Shown here: piece after piece, positions 8,486 through 16,901 of the stretch
How positions within the stretch are numbered: the first letter of the stretch is position 1
How the letters are laid out: the number at the start of each line of letters is the position of its first letter
Source of the DNA: Natranaerovirga pectinivora
Lineage (GTDB): Bacteria; Bacillota; Clostridia; Lachnospirales; DSM-24629
Reading direction: 5' to 3'
NCBI RefSeq assembly: GCF_004342165.1
Contig: NZ_SMAL01000002.1
Span: 248,001 to 312,000 of the forward strand
Length of the DNA stretch: 64,000 bases
Program-made: the position numbers and the translations under genes
The notes under the pieces: model-generated
Seen by the model: the letters and a program-made list of their open reading frames with translations, nothing else
Told to the model about the DNA's origin: nothing
The model's database searches: none

Positions 8486-8802
8486 TTTTTTAAAATAATA
8501 TACTATAGATATTAATGGTAGTCTGAGAAATATATTTGTAAAAAAGTTAGAGAAGAACATTGTTTTAGTTTAATTATATGTCAAAAAAAGTTGAGTATTT
8601 GAGTGAGTTAGAAACCTTTTTAAAAGAAATAGAAGAAGAAAGTTTAGAGCTTTTAGCTTGACCAGTACTGTAATAAAAGGAACAATAGATATTAAGGAAA
8701 TTATTGAAATAAAATTAAAACTCATATATACTATTAATAGAAATCATTTGAAAAACTTTATAATCAATAATTGAATAGATCTATTACAGAAGGAGGTATT
8801 GT

Positions 8803-8829
8803 TTGTTTAAATTAGATCATTATGCATAG
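8803..8829 (+). CDS. possible leader peptide of 8 codons
   Basis: An AGGAGG (8791-8796) lies 6 bases before TTG 8803, which opens MFKLDHYA followed by TAG at 8827. The stop overlaps the first base of the 13-bp hairpin at 8828-8870. It could be a leader peptide of an attenuator, or the head of a deleted gene. No family is recognisable at this length. Confidence 0.3.
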   Translation: MFKLDHYA

Positions 8830-8870
8830 CAAAGGCTATTGCATGATATGAATATCAAATAGCCTTTGCT
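8828..8870 (+). promoter_or_regulatory. 13-bp hairpin ahead of the CD3324-type gene
   Basis: AGCAAAGGCTATT (8828-8840) pairs perfectly with AATAGCCTTTGCT (8858-8870). No T run follows, so it is not a plain terminator. It separates the short peptide frame from the next gene's ribosome site by about 20 bases. Confidence 0.45.
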
Positions 8871-8904
8871 TAATCCTAATATATAATTTACTAGGAGGAG
8901 CAAA

Positions 8905-9177
8905 TTGAGCTATAAAAAAGCATCAGATATTTTACCAAAAGAATTAATTGATATAATTCAAAAGTATGTTGATGGTGAATATATCTACATACCAAGAAAA
9001 GAAGATAATAGAAAGTCTTGGGGAGACAAAACAAGAAGTAAGAATGAAGTTTATGAAAGAAACCTCACTATTTATAGTAAATATAAAAGCGGTATTTCAG
9101 TGAAAAAACTCGCTGAAACATACTATTTGTCACCTAACTGGATTCATAGAATTATTTCAAAATTAAATAGAGAATAG
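8905..9177 (+). CDS. CD3324-family small DNA-binding protein
   Basis: The 90-residue product starts with YKKASDILPKELIDIIQKYV, then EYIYIPRK, and ends with a helix-turn-helix (ISVKKLAETYYLSPNWIHRI). This is the layout of the CD3324/Mor-related family common in Clostridia; the target is unknown. The start is TTG 8905, supported by AGGAGGAG 4 bases upstream and by the family N-terminus. A terminator follows the gene. Confidence 0.8.
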   Translation: MSYKKASDILPKELIDIIQKYVDGEYIYIPRKEDNRKSWGDKTRSKNEVYERNLTIYSKYKSGISVKKLAETYYLSPNWIHRIISKLNRE

Positions 9178-9182
9178 TTATT

Positions 9183-9220
9183 AAAAAGCATTATAAAAGA
9201 ATATTTTATAGTGCTTTTTT
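9183..9220 (+). terminator. intrinsic terminator after the CD3324-family gene
   Basis: A 16-bp stem with one mismatch (9183-9198 with 9204-9219) is rich in A on the left and ends in a run of six T. Confidence 0.75.
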
Positions 9221-9311
9221 GTTTCTGAAAAGAGGTAGAACCAATAATGTAAAGACATATTTGTTATAATGATTTATGGAATAGAATGATAAATTGATTG
9301 GAGTGGTTTGA

Positions 9312-10271
9312 GTGAATGATGAATTAAAAGTAAGCAATTTGACCGACTTAGATATTCTAGAGGCAGAAAAAATATGGGTGACTCAGTACGAACGCTACTG
9401 TAACCACGGTAGTTTTCCTTCGTATTGGAAAGAACAAACAGAACTGCTAGAAAAATTTCTTATGAACAAAATAAAGAAGAAAAGTGCCGTGGTTGCAAAG
9501 TTAGGGGATAAAGTCATAGGTTTTCTAGCATATGATAAATTCCCTTTTAATGGCGAGAATTCAGTATTTTGTCCGGCAATAGGACATGCGGCTACTGAAG
9601 AATATAAGGAAAAAGTATATCATGCGTTATATAAAAGCATTTCACAGGAATGGGTTAATAAAAGCATTTTTAATCATATGTGGACAATTTTTTATAATGA
9701 TGATAAATTGAAAAAAATATTATTTGATTTAGGGTATGGTTCGTATTTAATAGATGCATTTAGTGACTGCAATATTTTATATAGTGAAAATGCTACATAT
9801 GATATAAGAAAAGCGTCCACTAAAGATACGGATGTTTTATATGAGCTTGTGAAGGAATCAAATCACTATTATTCTGCCGCACCTTTATTTCTAAAAAGAG
9901 ATGAATTGACATTAAAAGAGATTGAAGAACTGATTTTAAAGAGTAATGTGTTCATTGCATGGGATAAAGAGATACCAATTGGGTTTATGAATTTAAGTAT
10001 TACTGATCATAATAATTGTATAGACTTATCAGTGAAAGATTGTGGTTTGATAAATGAAATTGGCACTTATATAAAAGTAGAATATAGAAATAAAAAGATA
10101 GGAAGTCAACTACTACAAACTGTAAATAACTACTGTAGAGAAGTTAACGCCAGGTATATTCACGTGGATTTTGAAACATCAAACTTATATGGTAATAAGT
10201 TTTGGAAAAAATACTTTAATCCCATGTTATTATCTATGAGAAGAACGATCAACAAAAATATAAATGACTAA
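9312..10271 (+). CDS. tandem GNAT-fold N-acetyltransferase
   Basis: The 319-residue product appears to carry two GNAT folds: an N-terminal half (about 1-150, ending ILFDLGYGSYLIDAF) that has lost clear CoA-binding residues, and a C-terminal half (about 165-315) with the acetyl-CoA loop region YIKVEYRNKKIGSQLLQTV. The acceptor substrate is unknown. The start is GTG 9312 with GGAGTGG upstream; an ATG four bases further is out of frame. It is transcribed alone. Confidence 0.75.
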   Translation: MNDELKVSNLTDLDILEAEKIWVTQYERYCNHGSFPSYWKEQTELLEKFLMNKIKKKSAVVAKLGDKVIGFLAYDKFPFNGENSVFCPAIGHAATEEYKEKVYHALYKSISQEWVNKSIFNHMWTIFYNDDKLKKILFDLGYGSYLIDAFSDCNILYSENATYDIRKASTKDTDVLYELVKESNHYYSAAPLFLKRDELTLKEIEELILKSNVFIAWDKEIPIGFMNLSITDHNNCIDLSVKDCGLINEIGTYIKVEYRNKKIGSQLLQTVNNYCREVNARYIHVDFETSNLYGNKFWKKYFNPMLLSMRRTINKNIND

Positions 10272-10483
10272 TAGAAAACTGCGCTTGACTTTCCCTGTTA
10301 TGTATATGGCTGATGAAAAATCAAGGTTCACGATCATTACAGGAATAATAACGAGTGTTAAGTTGTACAAAAATTCTTACATGGAACAGTGGGGACGGTT
10401 GATTGACAAAAACGCCTCACTTTAATATGTTTTATATTGATTTATTGGCGAAAATCTGTATAGAAGAAGGAAGGAAATAGAAT

Positions 10484-10813
10484 ATGGCTACATTTGATGA
10501 TTTTTTGAAGATAGATATTAGAGTAGGAGAGATTATTAAAGTAGAGAGTTTTGAAAAAGCTAAAAAACCTGCATATAAACTATGGGTTGATTTTGGTGAT
10601 GAAATTGGTATAAAAAAATCAAGTGCCCAAATAACTGAATGCTATAGAAAAGAAGAGCTGATTCACAAGCAAGTTTTAGGAGTAGTAAACTTCCCCCCAA
10701 GACAAATTGGTGATTTCATGTCAGAAGTGTTAATCTTGGGGATATATGGGTCACAAGGAGTTGTGTTAATTCAACCAGAACAGCCTGTAAAAAAAGGTGA
10801 TAAATTAGGTTGA
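10484..10813 (+). CDS. csaA: CsaA-type tRNA-binding-domain protein
   Basis: The 109-residue product is one OB-fold tRNA-binding domain: FLKIDIRVGEIIKVESFEKA, the VDFGDEIGIKKSSAQIT motif, GVVNFPPRQIGDFMSEVL and GVVLIQPEQPVKKG. It matches CsaA in length and motifs. CsaA of Bacillus is a dimeric chaperone-like protein that binds tRNA and helps secretion. AAGGAAGG precedes the ATG. Confidence 0.92.
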   Translation: MATFDDFLKIDIRVGEIIKVESFEKAKKPAYKLWVDFGDEIGIKKSSAQITECYRKEELIHKQVLGVVNFPPRQIGDFMSEVLILGIYGSQGVVLIQPEQPVKKGDKLG

Positions 10814-11006
10814 TTTACATGATTATATTATGAACCCAAAAAAAATAGAAATATACATAAGAAAAATTAACAGCAAACTATTAAAATCCTTATTGGGTTA
10901 GAAATATTTTTTACCCTATAACTTCAGGAAAAAAACTCAAAGTATTGACATATAAATAAAAATAGTCTAGAATTATCTTAAATTTAAAAGTGAAAGGATG
11001 GTTTTT

Positions 11007-11042
11007 TTGTTAATTGTATCTGGAATGGTGAGATTCAACTAA
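11007..11042 (+). CDS. leader peptide candidate MLIVSGMVRFN
   Basis: AAAGGA (10993-10998) lies 8 bases before TTG 11007, which opens 11 codons ending in TAA just before the first leader hairpin. An in-frame ATG at 10998 would give 14 residues but overlaps the ribosome site. The spacing of promoter, ribosome site, peptide and hairpin is that of stalling peptides of inducible resistance genes. Function is inferred only from layout. Confidence 0.4.
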   Translation: MLIVSGMVRFN

Positions 11043-11172
11043 ATATAGTTGTTTAAGGTGCTTTTTGGTATTTAATACCGCTTATTTTTTGTGCCTTAAA
11101 AGTTACCTTACAGATTGCTTTCATAAACCATCTTGAAATTTCATTTTTATCATGGGCGGAAATGTATAATGT

Positions 11173-11207
11173 AAGTGTTGCAAATAAAATTGTAACGCTT
11201 ATTTTTT
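11173..11207 (+). terminator. internal leader terminator
   Basis: AAGTGTTGCAA (11173-11183) pairs with TTGTAACGCTT (11190-11200) through 11 pairs including two G-U, followed by ATTTTTT. It is the middle of three hairpins in the leader. Confidence 0.55.
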
Positions 11208-11244
11208 ATATATAGAATATGTTAAAAAATGACTTTTCAGTATT

Positions 11245-11304
11245 TATGCCCACAGGAGCATTCTACATATTTATGTAATCTGCTTTTGCGGGCATTTTTT
11301 TGAG
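11245..11304 (+). terminator. terminator directly ahead of the MutS2-like gene
   Basis: ATGCCC-ACAGGAGCA pairs with TGCTTTTGC-GGGCAT around an inner loop and is followed by seven T, only about 12 bases before the start codon and abutting its GAGGAGG. A terminator in this place must be overcome for expression. Confidence 0.7.
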
Positions 11305-11316
11305 GAGGAATTCACA

Positions 11317-13308
11317 ATGAAACAAGAAACTTTCGAATTACTAGAATTTAATAAAATACTTTATATGCTTTCTGAGTATGCACTGTCAGAGCGTAGTAAG
11401 ATTAAGATAAAAGCCCTTAAGCCTTTTATGGATGAATCAGAAGTCATAAGAGAAATGCAGGAAACAACACAAGGAAAAAAAATCATAGAAAGTATTGGAA
11501 ATCCCCATATGGGATCAACTACGCAAATCGAAAAAGTAATCGCTTTACTTGGCAAAGACATTATGCTATTGCCAGAACAGTTTAATGAGGTAAAACAATT
11601 CATAACGACCTGTAGAAGGATGAAACAGTATCTAAAAAGAGCAGAAAGTACAGCTCAAGAAATTGCGTTTTATGGAAATTCTATTCATGAGTTAGGAGTG
11701 TTAGAAGAAGAAATAGAAAATGCCATAAGGGGAGGAATTGTTCAGGATAGGGCATCTAGTGCACTGGCAAATACGCGTAAAAAAATAGACCGATTGGGAG
11801 AAGAAATAAAAAGTAAAATAGAGAGTCTACTCCGTGGCAATAGTGGTTATTTTAGTGAAAGCTTCGTTGTAACCCGCAATGGGCGTTACACTTTGCCTGT
11901 AAAAAAAGAGTATAAAGGTCAGGTGAATGGAACCGTTATAGACACTTCAAAAAGTGGGGGAACTTACTTTATTGAGCCTTCTGTAATTAGTAAGAAGCAA
12001 GAGGCATTGTCAACCTTACACATAGAAGAAGACAATGAGGTAAGAAGAATTCTTTACACATTAACAGCCCTTGTAGAAGAATATCTGCCATTAATAAAAG
12101 TTAATATAGAAGCAATGGAAACCTTGGATTTTATTTTTGCCAAAGCAAAGTTAAGTCTGTCTATGAAAGGTGTGCCACCACAAATAACTACAGATAGGGT
12201 TATTAAAATAAAAGGCGGTAAACACCCCCTTATTCCAGAGGGGGAAGCGGTCCCACTAGATTTTTATCTTGGCGATAGCATCAAAGAGAAAGGATTTGTG
12301 AGAGGGATTGTTATTACTGGTCCTAATACAGGGGGAAAAACAGTTACTTTAAAAACGGTTGGGTTATTTTCGCTTATGGCTCAAAGTGGTTTGCATATAC
12401 CTGCAGAAGAAGCCAGTGTTTGTATGAATAATGATATACACTGTGATATTGGAGATGGCCAAAGTATAGCAGAAAACTTATCTACTTTTTCTTCTCATAT
12501 GAAAAATATTATTCATATATTAAATACAGCAGATGACCAATCACTTGTGTTATTAGATGAATTGGGCTCAGGAACAGATCCGGCAGAAGGCATGGGGCTT
12601 GCTATTGCAATTCTAGAAGAAATTGCCAAGAAAAAATGTTTGCTCGTTGCAACAACCCATTATCCTGAGATTAAAGAATTTGCTAAGAACACACAAGGAT
12701 TTATAAATGCAAGAATGGCGTTTGATCGAAAAAATCTATTGCCTTTGTACCAATTAGAGATTGGGGAAGAGGGAGAAAGTTGTGCATTGTATATTGCAAA
12801 AAGATTAGGATTAGAACAAAAGATTATAGAACGGGCATATGCAGTAGCTTATAGAAAGGAAGATGTGGTTGAGAAGAAAAGTCATTATGACTTAAATAAT
12901 TTGAAAAAGAGTTCGGAGGCTCAATTAAGTAATGCTCAAAAAAGCCATTCTATAATTACACAACCCATCAAGAAACAAACTAAAACGAAAAAGCTAGATC
13001 CAACTAAGAACATACACTTTAATATTGGAGACAGTGTTACGGTGTATCCTCAAAAGGAAGTTGGAATTGTATATAAAGAAGCTAATGAAAAAGGTGAGAT
13101 TGGCATACAAATTAAGAAAGAAAAAAAGCTTGTTAATCATAAGTTTGTAAAGTTACTCATTAGCGCAAGTGAACTTTATCCTCCAAATTATGATTTTTCT
13201 ATTATTTTTGATTCTGCAGACAATAGAAAGGCAAGGAAAAGTATGACTAAAAAGCATGATCCAAATGTAACCATTGTGCTAGAAGAAAATAAAAAAGGGA
13301 TTGAATAA
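11317..13308 (+). CDS. MutS2-like ATPase lacking the Smr domain
   Basis: The 663-residue product matches MutS2 through its core: N-terminal helical region (LLEFNKILYMLSEYALSERS), clamp region with ENAIRGGIVQDRAS and FVVTRNGRYTLPVKKEYKG, and the ABC-type ATPase with Walker A GPNTGGKT (about residue 342), LSTFSSHM signature and Walker B VLLDELGSGTDPAEG. It ends after a basic KOW-like segment (NIGDSVTVYPQ) and lacks the C-terminal Smr nuclease of normal MutS2 (about 780 residues). MutS2 splits collided ribosomes, so this short form may be a ribosome rescue or protection factor. GAGGAGG precedes the ATG. The attenuator-like leader supports inducible expression. Confidence 0.85.
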   Translation: MKQETFELLEFNKILYMLSEYALSERSKIKIKALKPFMDESEVIREMQETTQGKKIIESIGNPHMGSTTQIEKVIALLGKDIMLLPEQFNEVKQFITTCRRMKQYLKRAESTAQEIAFYGNSIHELGVLEEEIENAIRGGIVQDRASSALANTRKKIDRLGEEIKSKIESLLRGNSGYFSESFVVTRNGRYTLPVKKEYKGQVNGTVIDTSKSGGTYFIEPSVISKKQEALSTLHIEEDNEVRRILYTLTALVEEYLPLIKVNIEAMETLDFIFAKAKLSLSMKGVPPQITTDRVIKIKGGKHPLIPEGEAVPLDFYLGDSIKEKGFVRGIVITGPNTGGKTVTLKTVGLFSLMAQSGLHIPAEEASVCMNNDIHCDIGDGQSIAENLSTFSSHMKNIIHILNTADDQSLVLLDELGSGTDPAEGMGLAIAILEEIAKKKCLLVATTHYPEIKEFAKNTQGFINARMAFDRKNLLPLYQLEIGEEGESCALYIAKRLGLEQKIIERAYAVAYRKEDVVEKKSHYDLNNLKKSSEAQLSNAQKSHSIITQPIKKQTKTKKLDPTKNIHFNIGDSVTVYPQKEVGIVYKEANEKGEIGIQIKKEKKLVNHKFVKLLISASELYPPNYDFSIIFDSADNRKARKSMTKKHDPNVTIVLEENKKGIE

Positions 13309-13725
13309 GGCAAACCTGCATTGCAATACAGAATTCTTCTATCGGAAAACAACCCTGAGAATAAGTATTTAAAAATTAATTTTCTTAATAAATCAAATGA
13401 AAGCAATGTAAGTGGGCGTATAAGATTTTGTGATTCATTCTATAATGAAAATGGAGGTTTTCTTTAACCTACGAAGATAAGGAGACATTTATATTGTCTT
13501 TTAGTGGATAAGAAACCCAATGGTTCACCTCTATTAATGAACTGCCCTAGATCAAAGGGTTTAGTATGAAGAGACACCATATTTGGTGACACAAAAGTGT
13601 CATTAAAATATGGTGTCTTTTAATCAGGTCAACTCACAAATTTTTTAAATGATTTAAACATAGCATTCCACATAGAATATGGATTACTATGTTTGATTGA
13701 TTTAATTACTGTTGTAGAGAATCCT
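13309..13725. other. intergenic region between convergent genes
   Basis: It begins with 52 open codons (13309-13467) in frame with the MutS2-like gene directly after its TAA stop. They may be a lost C-terminal extension or a small gene starting at TTG 13321. A terminator follows at 13572-13621. The rest shows nothing. Confidence 0.45.
13572..13621. terminator. terminator between MutS2-like and ABC-F genes
   Basis: A 13-bp perfect stem (AGACACCATATTT/AAATATGGTGTCT) encloses a second perfect stem (TGACAC-AAAA-GTGTCA) and is followed by TTTTA. The stem could serve both convergent genes. Confidence 0.65.
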
Positions 13726-15465
13726 TTAAAGCAACTTAATCAGCTCTTCTAACTCTTCAGATAAAGATTTTGCAAGTTTAAAGTCTTTATTTTTTAGAGC
13801 TAATTCTATTTTTGTTTCAATTGATTTTTTCTTTTGTTCAAGTTCTAAATATTCCTTACTAAAATGATTAGCATAGATTTTCCTTTTAAATTTCTTCATA
13901 CTCACTTTTCTAAGGGTCTTATCATCAATAATTAGAACATAATCCATGCAATTGGATATAAAGTAGTAATCATGAGAGATCATTAGAATAGCGCCTTTAT
14001 AGTTTTCTACGGCTTTTTCAAGTGCTATTTGTGAGTATGTATCTAAATGACTTGTGGGTTCATCTAGAAGCAACACATTTGCCCTCATAGCAGAAACTTT
14101 AGCTAATTGGAGTAGATTTTTTTCTCCGCCTGATAAGGACCCTATTTTTTGAACGATTATTTCTTCGTCAAAACCATAGTTTGAAAGATAGGATATAATC
14201 TCTCCATTGGTTTTAAAACCTGCATCGAAGAACTCTTCAAGTATTGTATTAGCCTCATTTAGTGTTTCCCCTTGATGCTGAGATAAATAAGCCATTTTAA
14301 CATCAGGATTAATTTCAATTAGATCACTATCATTTTCAAAAATGGTTCTTAATAAAGTGGTTTTTCCAGTACCATTTGATCCTATAAGAGCCACTTTATC
14401 AGTAGACTTAATCTCGAAATTAACATTTTCTAAAAGTATCTCATCATAGGAAACACTGTAATTATTAACTTTTAAAGCAACGATTTCTTCCAACTCATTA
14501 TCCATATCAAAAATGATATTCGGTTGTTTAATATCTACAAAAGGTTCTTTAATACGTCTTGCTTCTAATCTTTCTTGAATTTTGACTCTAGCATTTAGAG
14601 ACTTTCCTCGAGCAGCTTCAGAATTACGAGTTGCTATATTTCTTAGGTTATTGATTAAAATAGCATTTCTCTCAATTTCTTCACTATCGGCTATAGCCAA
14701 TTCTTGTAACTCGATTTTAGTTTGAAGTAATGAAAAGTTATAATCTATAAAACTTCCATCAAATTCTTGGAGGTCCATGTTTTCAAGGTGTAGAATTTTG
14801 TTAAAACAATGATTCAATAGATATCTGTTGTGGGTAATAATTAATAGTGTTCCTTTATGGAAGTTAATTAGGTTTTTAAGAGAATTAAGGTTCTCAAAGT
14901 CTAAGAATACATCTGGTTCATCCATTATGATTAAGTCAGGGTGACTGAGCATTTCCTTAATTACTTGTATGAGTTTGAATTCTCCACCACTAAGCTCAGA
15001 TACCTTTAGATCTTTATGCTTCATTAGGTTTGCTAGATTCAGTTTTTTGTTTATGATGCTTTCAAAATCATCTCCACCTATTGCATTAAATGCGTCTAAA
15101 GTTTCTTGGTATTTTTCTAGTAAAATTTCAATATCCATAGATGTTTCCATTTCAGCACAAATGGATGTTATTTCATTTTGTAGTTTAATAAATTCTTGTC
15201 CTATATATTCGAAAACTGTAATATCATTTTTATTCTCTAGTTGGGAGAACTGACTTACATAACCAATTCTACAATTAGGGTCTATTTCTAACTTACCATC
15301 GAACATATATCTTTCTGGATTCATAATGATATCTATTAATGTACTTTTTCCACTTCCATTTGTCCCTATAAAAGCGCAATGTTGATCATCTTCTAATGAA
15401 AATGAAATATTATTATATAATTCTTTTTGGGGAAACGAGTAGGACAAGTTATCTGCTTTTATCAT
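13726..15465 (-). CDS. ABC-F family ATPase (antibiotic-resistance/ribosome type)
   Basis: The 579-residue soluble product has two ABC domains and no membrane segment. Walker A GTNGSGKST (about 34) and GSNGTGKTT (about 365); signatures LSGGEFKLIQ and LSGGEKNLLQ; Walker B IIMDEPDVFLD and LLLDEPTSHLD. A charged linker lies between the domains and a coiled C-terminal tail ends the protein. ABC-F proteins act on the ribosomal E site in translation or in resistance to drugs that bind the large subunit. The first Walker B reads DEPDVFLD rather than DEPTNHLD. GTGAGGT precedes the ATG. It is convergent with the MutS2-like gene, which also looks ribosome-directed. Confidence 0.9.
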   Translation of the reverse strand: MIKADNLSYSFPQKELYNNISFSLEDDQHCAFIGTNGSGKSTLIDIIMNPERYMFDGKLEIDPNCRIGYVSQFSQLENKNDITVFEYIGQEFIKLQNEITSICAEMETSMDIEILLEKYQETLDAFNAIGGDDFESIINKKLNLANLMKHKDLKVSELSGGEFKLIQVIKEMLSHPDLIIMDEPDVFLDFENLNSLKNLINFHKGTLLIITHNRYLLNHCFNKILHLENMDLQEFDGSFIDYNFSLLQTKIELQELAIADSEEIERNAILINNLRNIATRNSEAARGKSLNARVKIQERLEARRIKEPFVDIKQPNIIFDMDNELEEIVALKVNNYSVSYDEILLENVNFEIKSTDKVALIGSNGTGKTTLLRTIFENDSDLIEINPDVKMAYLSQHQGETLNEANTILEEFFDAGFKTNGEIISYLSNYGFDEEIIVQKIGSLSGGEKNLLQLAKVSAMRANVLLLDEPTSHLDTYSQIALEKAVENYKGAILMISHDYYFISNCMDYVLIIDDKTLRKVSMKKFKRKIYANHFSKEYLELEQKKKSIETKIELALKNKDFKLAKSLSEELEELIKLL

Positions 15466-15802
15466 ATTATTATTACCTCACTTTATCATTTGAAAGAGCC
15501 TATAAATTTAGTCTTTAGTATATAATATTGCCAGTAGAAATTTTGAAATTCAATATTATATAGTAAGGATAATATTTTTTGCTTTTCAGTGGTTAGCATA
15601 ACACCTTTTTTTACTAATTTCAATCATGTAATTCTCTAAGTAAAAAAACACAAAAAGAAATAGCAGCAGATTTATTAAGAATATTGAGCAACTTCTAATG
15701 ATTGTTCAAAAATTGATACCTATCAAGAAACATTTTATTCTAAAAAACATATGATGAAATAAGACAAGTTAAAAACTTAATTGATAGGGGTGAATAGATT
15801 AT
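15466..15802. other. divergent intergenic region
   Basis: It separates the leftward ABC-F gene from the rightward collagen-like gene and carries the sigma-K-like promoter of the latter. On the minus strand a 13-codon frame (MIEISKKRCYANH) lies upstream of the ABC-F gene but has no clear ribosome site. No structured leader as clear as that of the MutS2-like gene was found. Confidence 0.5.
15730..15755 (+). promoter_or_regulatory. sigma-K-like promoter of the first collagen-like gene
   Basis: AC (15730-15731), exactly 16 bases, then CATATGAT (15748-15755) fits the mother-cell sigma-K consensus AC-N16-CATANNNT. The same geometry precedes the second collagen-like gene. Confidence 0.55.
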
Positions 15803-16819
15803 ATGAATAATTGTAATGATGATAATAACCTTAATAGAGGGTGTTTTACAAAAAGATATTATAAGTGCTCTGACCAAGACAATAAATGGGAAAAGCAATG
15901 CCCAATTTGCCCAAGAGGTCCAAGAGGAAGGACAGGTTTAATAGGCCCAACAGGCCCAACAGGCCCAGCAGGAGGCCCAACGGGTCCAATAGGTCCAACA
16001 GGCCCAACGGGACCAGCGGGAGAAGATGGAGCAACAGGCCCAACAGGTCCAGCAGGAGGACCAACAGGACCAACCGGACCAACCGGTCCAGCAGGGGGTC
16101 CAACCGGTCCAACAGGCCCAACGGGACCAGCGGGGGAAGATGGGGCAACAGGACCGACAGGCCCAGCAGGAGGACCAACAGGTCCAACGGGTCCAACAGG
16201 TCCAACAGGCCCAGCGGGAGGCCCAACCGGTCCAACAGGCCCAACGGGACCAGCCGGAGCAGAAGGCCCAACAGGCCCAGCAGGTCCAGCAGGAGCAGAA
16301 GGCCCAACAGGCCCAGCAGGTCCAGCAGGAGCAACAGGCCCAACGGGTCCAGCCGGAGCAGAAGGCCCAACAGGCCCAACAGGTCCAGCAGGCGGTGTAT
16401 TAAACTATGCAGATTTTTATGCTTTGATGCCACCTGATAATGCAGCAACAGTTGCACCTGGAACAGATGTAAGCTTCCCACAAGATGGTCCAACTAGTGG
16501 ATCTGACATTGCCCGTACTGGTCCAAGTTCATTTAACTTGGCACTAATAGGCACTTATCAAGTTTTATTTCAAGTGAGTGTGACCGAAGCAGGTCAATTG
16601 ATTTTGACTTTAAATGGTGCTGATTTAGTATATACAGTAGTGGGGCGAGCAACAGGGACTTCTCAGATAGTAGGAATGGCTCTTGTGACTACGACAACTA
16701 TAAATTCAATACTCACTGTAAGAAATCCTGCTGGCAATGCAGCAGCACTAACCATCACACCGCTAGCAGGAGGTACAAGGCCGGTTTCAGCACACCTTGT
16801 TATCATGCAAATCGCATAG
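15803..16819 (+). CDS. collagen-like exosporium-type glycoprotein (BclA-like)
   Basis: The 338-residue product has a short polar N-terminus with cysteines, a Gly-X-Y collagen region (about residues 32-198, mostly GPT, GPA, GAE and GGP triplets) and a C-terminal head of about 135 residues ([17 protein letters not shown] to HLVIMQIA) like that of BclA trimerisation domains. Such proteins form hair-like layers on spores and carry O-glycans on the Thr of GPT. The neighbouring glycosyltransferases are likely to modify it. AGGGGTG precedes the ATG, and a sigma-K-like promoter suggests late mother-cell expression. The DNA is repetitive and GC-richer than its surroundings. Confidence 0.9.
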   Translation: MNNCNDDNNLNRGCFTKRYYKCSDQDNKWEKQCPICPRGPRGRTGLIGPTGPTGPAGGPTGPIGPTGPTGPAGEDGATGPTGPAGGPTGPTGPTGPAGGPTGPTGPTGPAGEDGATGPTGPAGGPTGPTGPTGPTGPAGGPTGPTGPTGPAGAEGPTGPAGPAGAEGPTGPAGPAGATGPTGPAGAEGPTGPTGPAGGVLNYADFYALMPPDNAATVAPGTDVSFPQDGPTSGSDIARTGPSSFNLALIGTYQVLFQVSVTEAGQLILTLNGADLVYTVVGRATGTSQIVGMALVTTTTINSILTVRNPAGNAAALTITPLAGGTRPVSAHLVIMQIA

Positions 16820-16851
16820 AAGAAAGTAGTATGGTACAATAAAAAAGAAAG

Positions 16852-16890
16852 GCACAATGTCAATATATAGAGACATTGTGCTGATTTTTT
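16852..16890. terminator. terminator after the first collagen-like gene
   Basis: GCACAATGTC (16852-16861) pairs with GACATTGTGC (16872-16881), followed by GATTTTTT. A runs to the left allow use by the convergent glycosyltransferase gene. Confidence 0.75.
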
Positions 16891-16901
16891 GATGATTAAA
16901 A

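Larger units (their letters stand above)
8076..8802. other. gene-free stretch around the right ssrA repeat
   Basis: It holds an inverted repeat (8134-8143 with 8183-8192), short repeats of GCATAAAAT near 8205 and 8310, the right ssrA repeat (8411-8437), a strong terminator (8438-8485) and a 27-codon open frame (8578-8661) without a ribosome site. No integrase, tRNA or protein gene was recognised. Confidence 0.55.
10814..11316 (+). promoter_or_regulatory. leader region of the MutS2-like gene
   Basis: A consensus promoter TTGACA (10945-10950), 17 bases, TAGAAT (10968-10973) would give a leader of about 335 nt. In order it has a short peptide frame (11007-11042), a 10-bp hairpin 11052-11061/11091-11100 (two G-U pairs) enclosing GGTAT-TTA-ATACC and a T run, a second hairpin with T run (11173-11207), and a terminator just before the gene (about 11245-11304). 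This resembles attenuators that control genes for resistance to ribosome-targeting antibiotics. The segment 10814-10944 shows nothing further. Confidence 0.6.

Noticed and set aside
8348-8560. 70-codon minus-strand frame across the right ssrA repeat
   Set aside because: It covers the att-like repeat and a strong terminator and has no family resemblance.
8578-8661. 27-codon frame reading MSKKVEYLSELETFLKEIEE
   Set aside because: The composition looks protein-like, but there is no ribosome site and the length is too short to judge. It could be a remnant next to the ssrA repeat.
15531-15640. Attenuator leader of the ABC-F gene
   Set aside because: A 13-codon frame is present on the minus strand, but there is no convincing ribosome site or terminator hairpin before the gene.
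15900-16400. Tandem repeat that could suggest a CRISPR-like or satellite array
   Set aside because: The repeats have a 9-base-type period set by Gly-X-Y codons and lie within one coding frame. There is no constant repeat plus unique spacer structure.
15846-16493. Long open frames antisense and in other frames of the collagen-like genes (also 15886-16437, 16026-16403, 19847-20374, 19877-20248)
   Set aside because: They arise from the repetitive Gly-X-Y coding sequence, give low-complexity Leu-, Arg- or Gln-rich products and lack ribosome sites.
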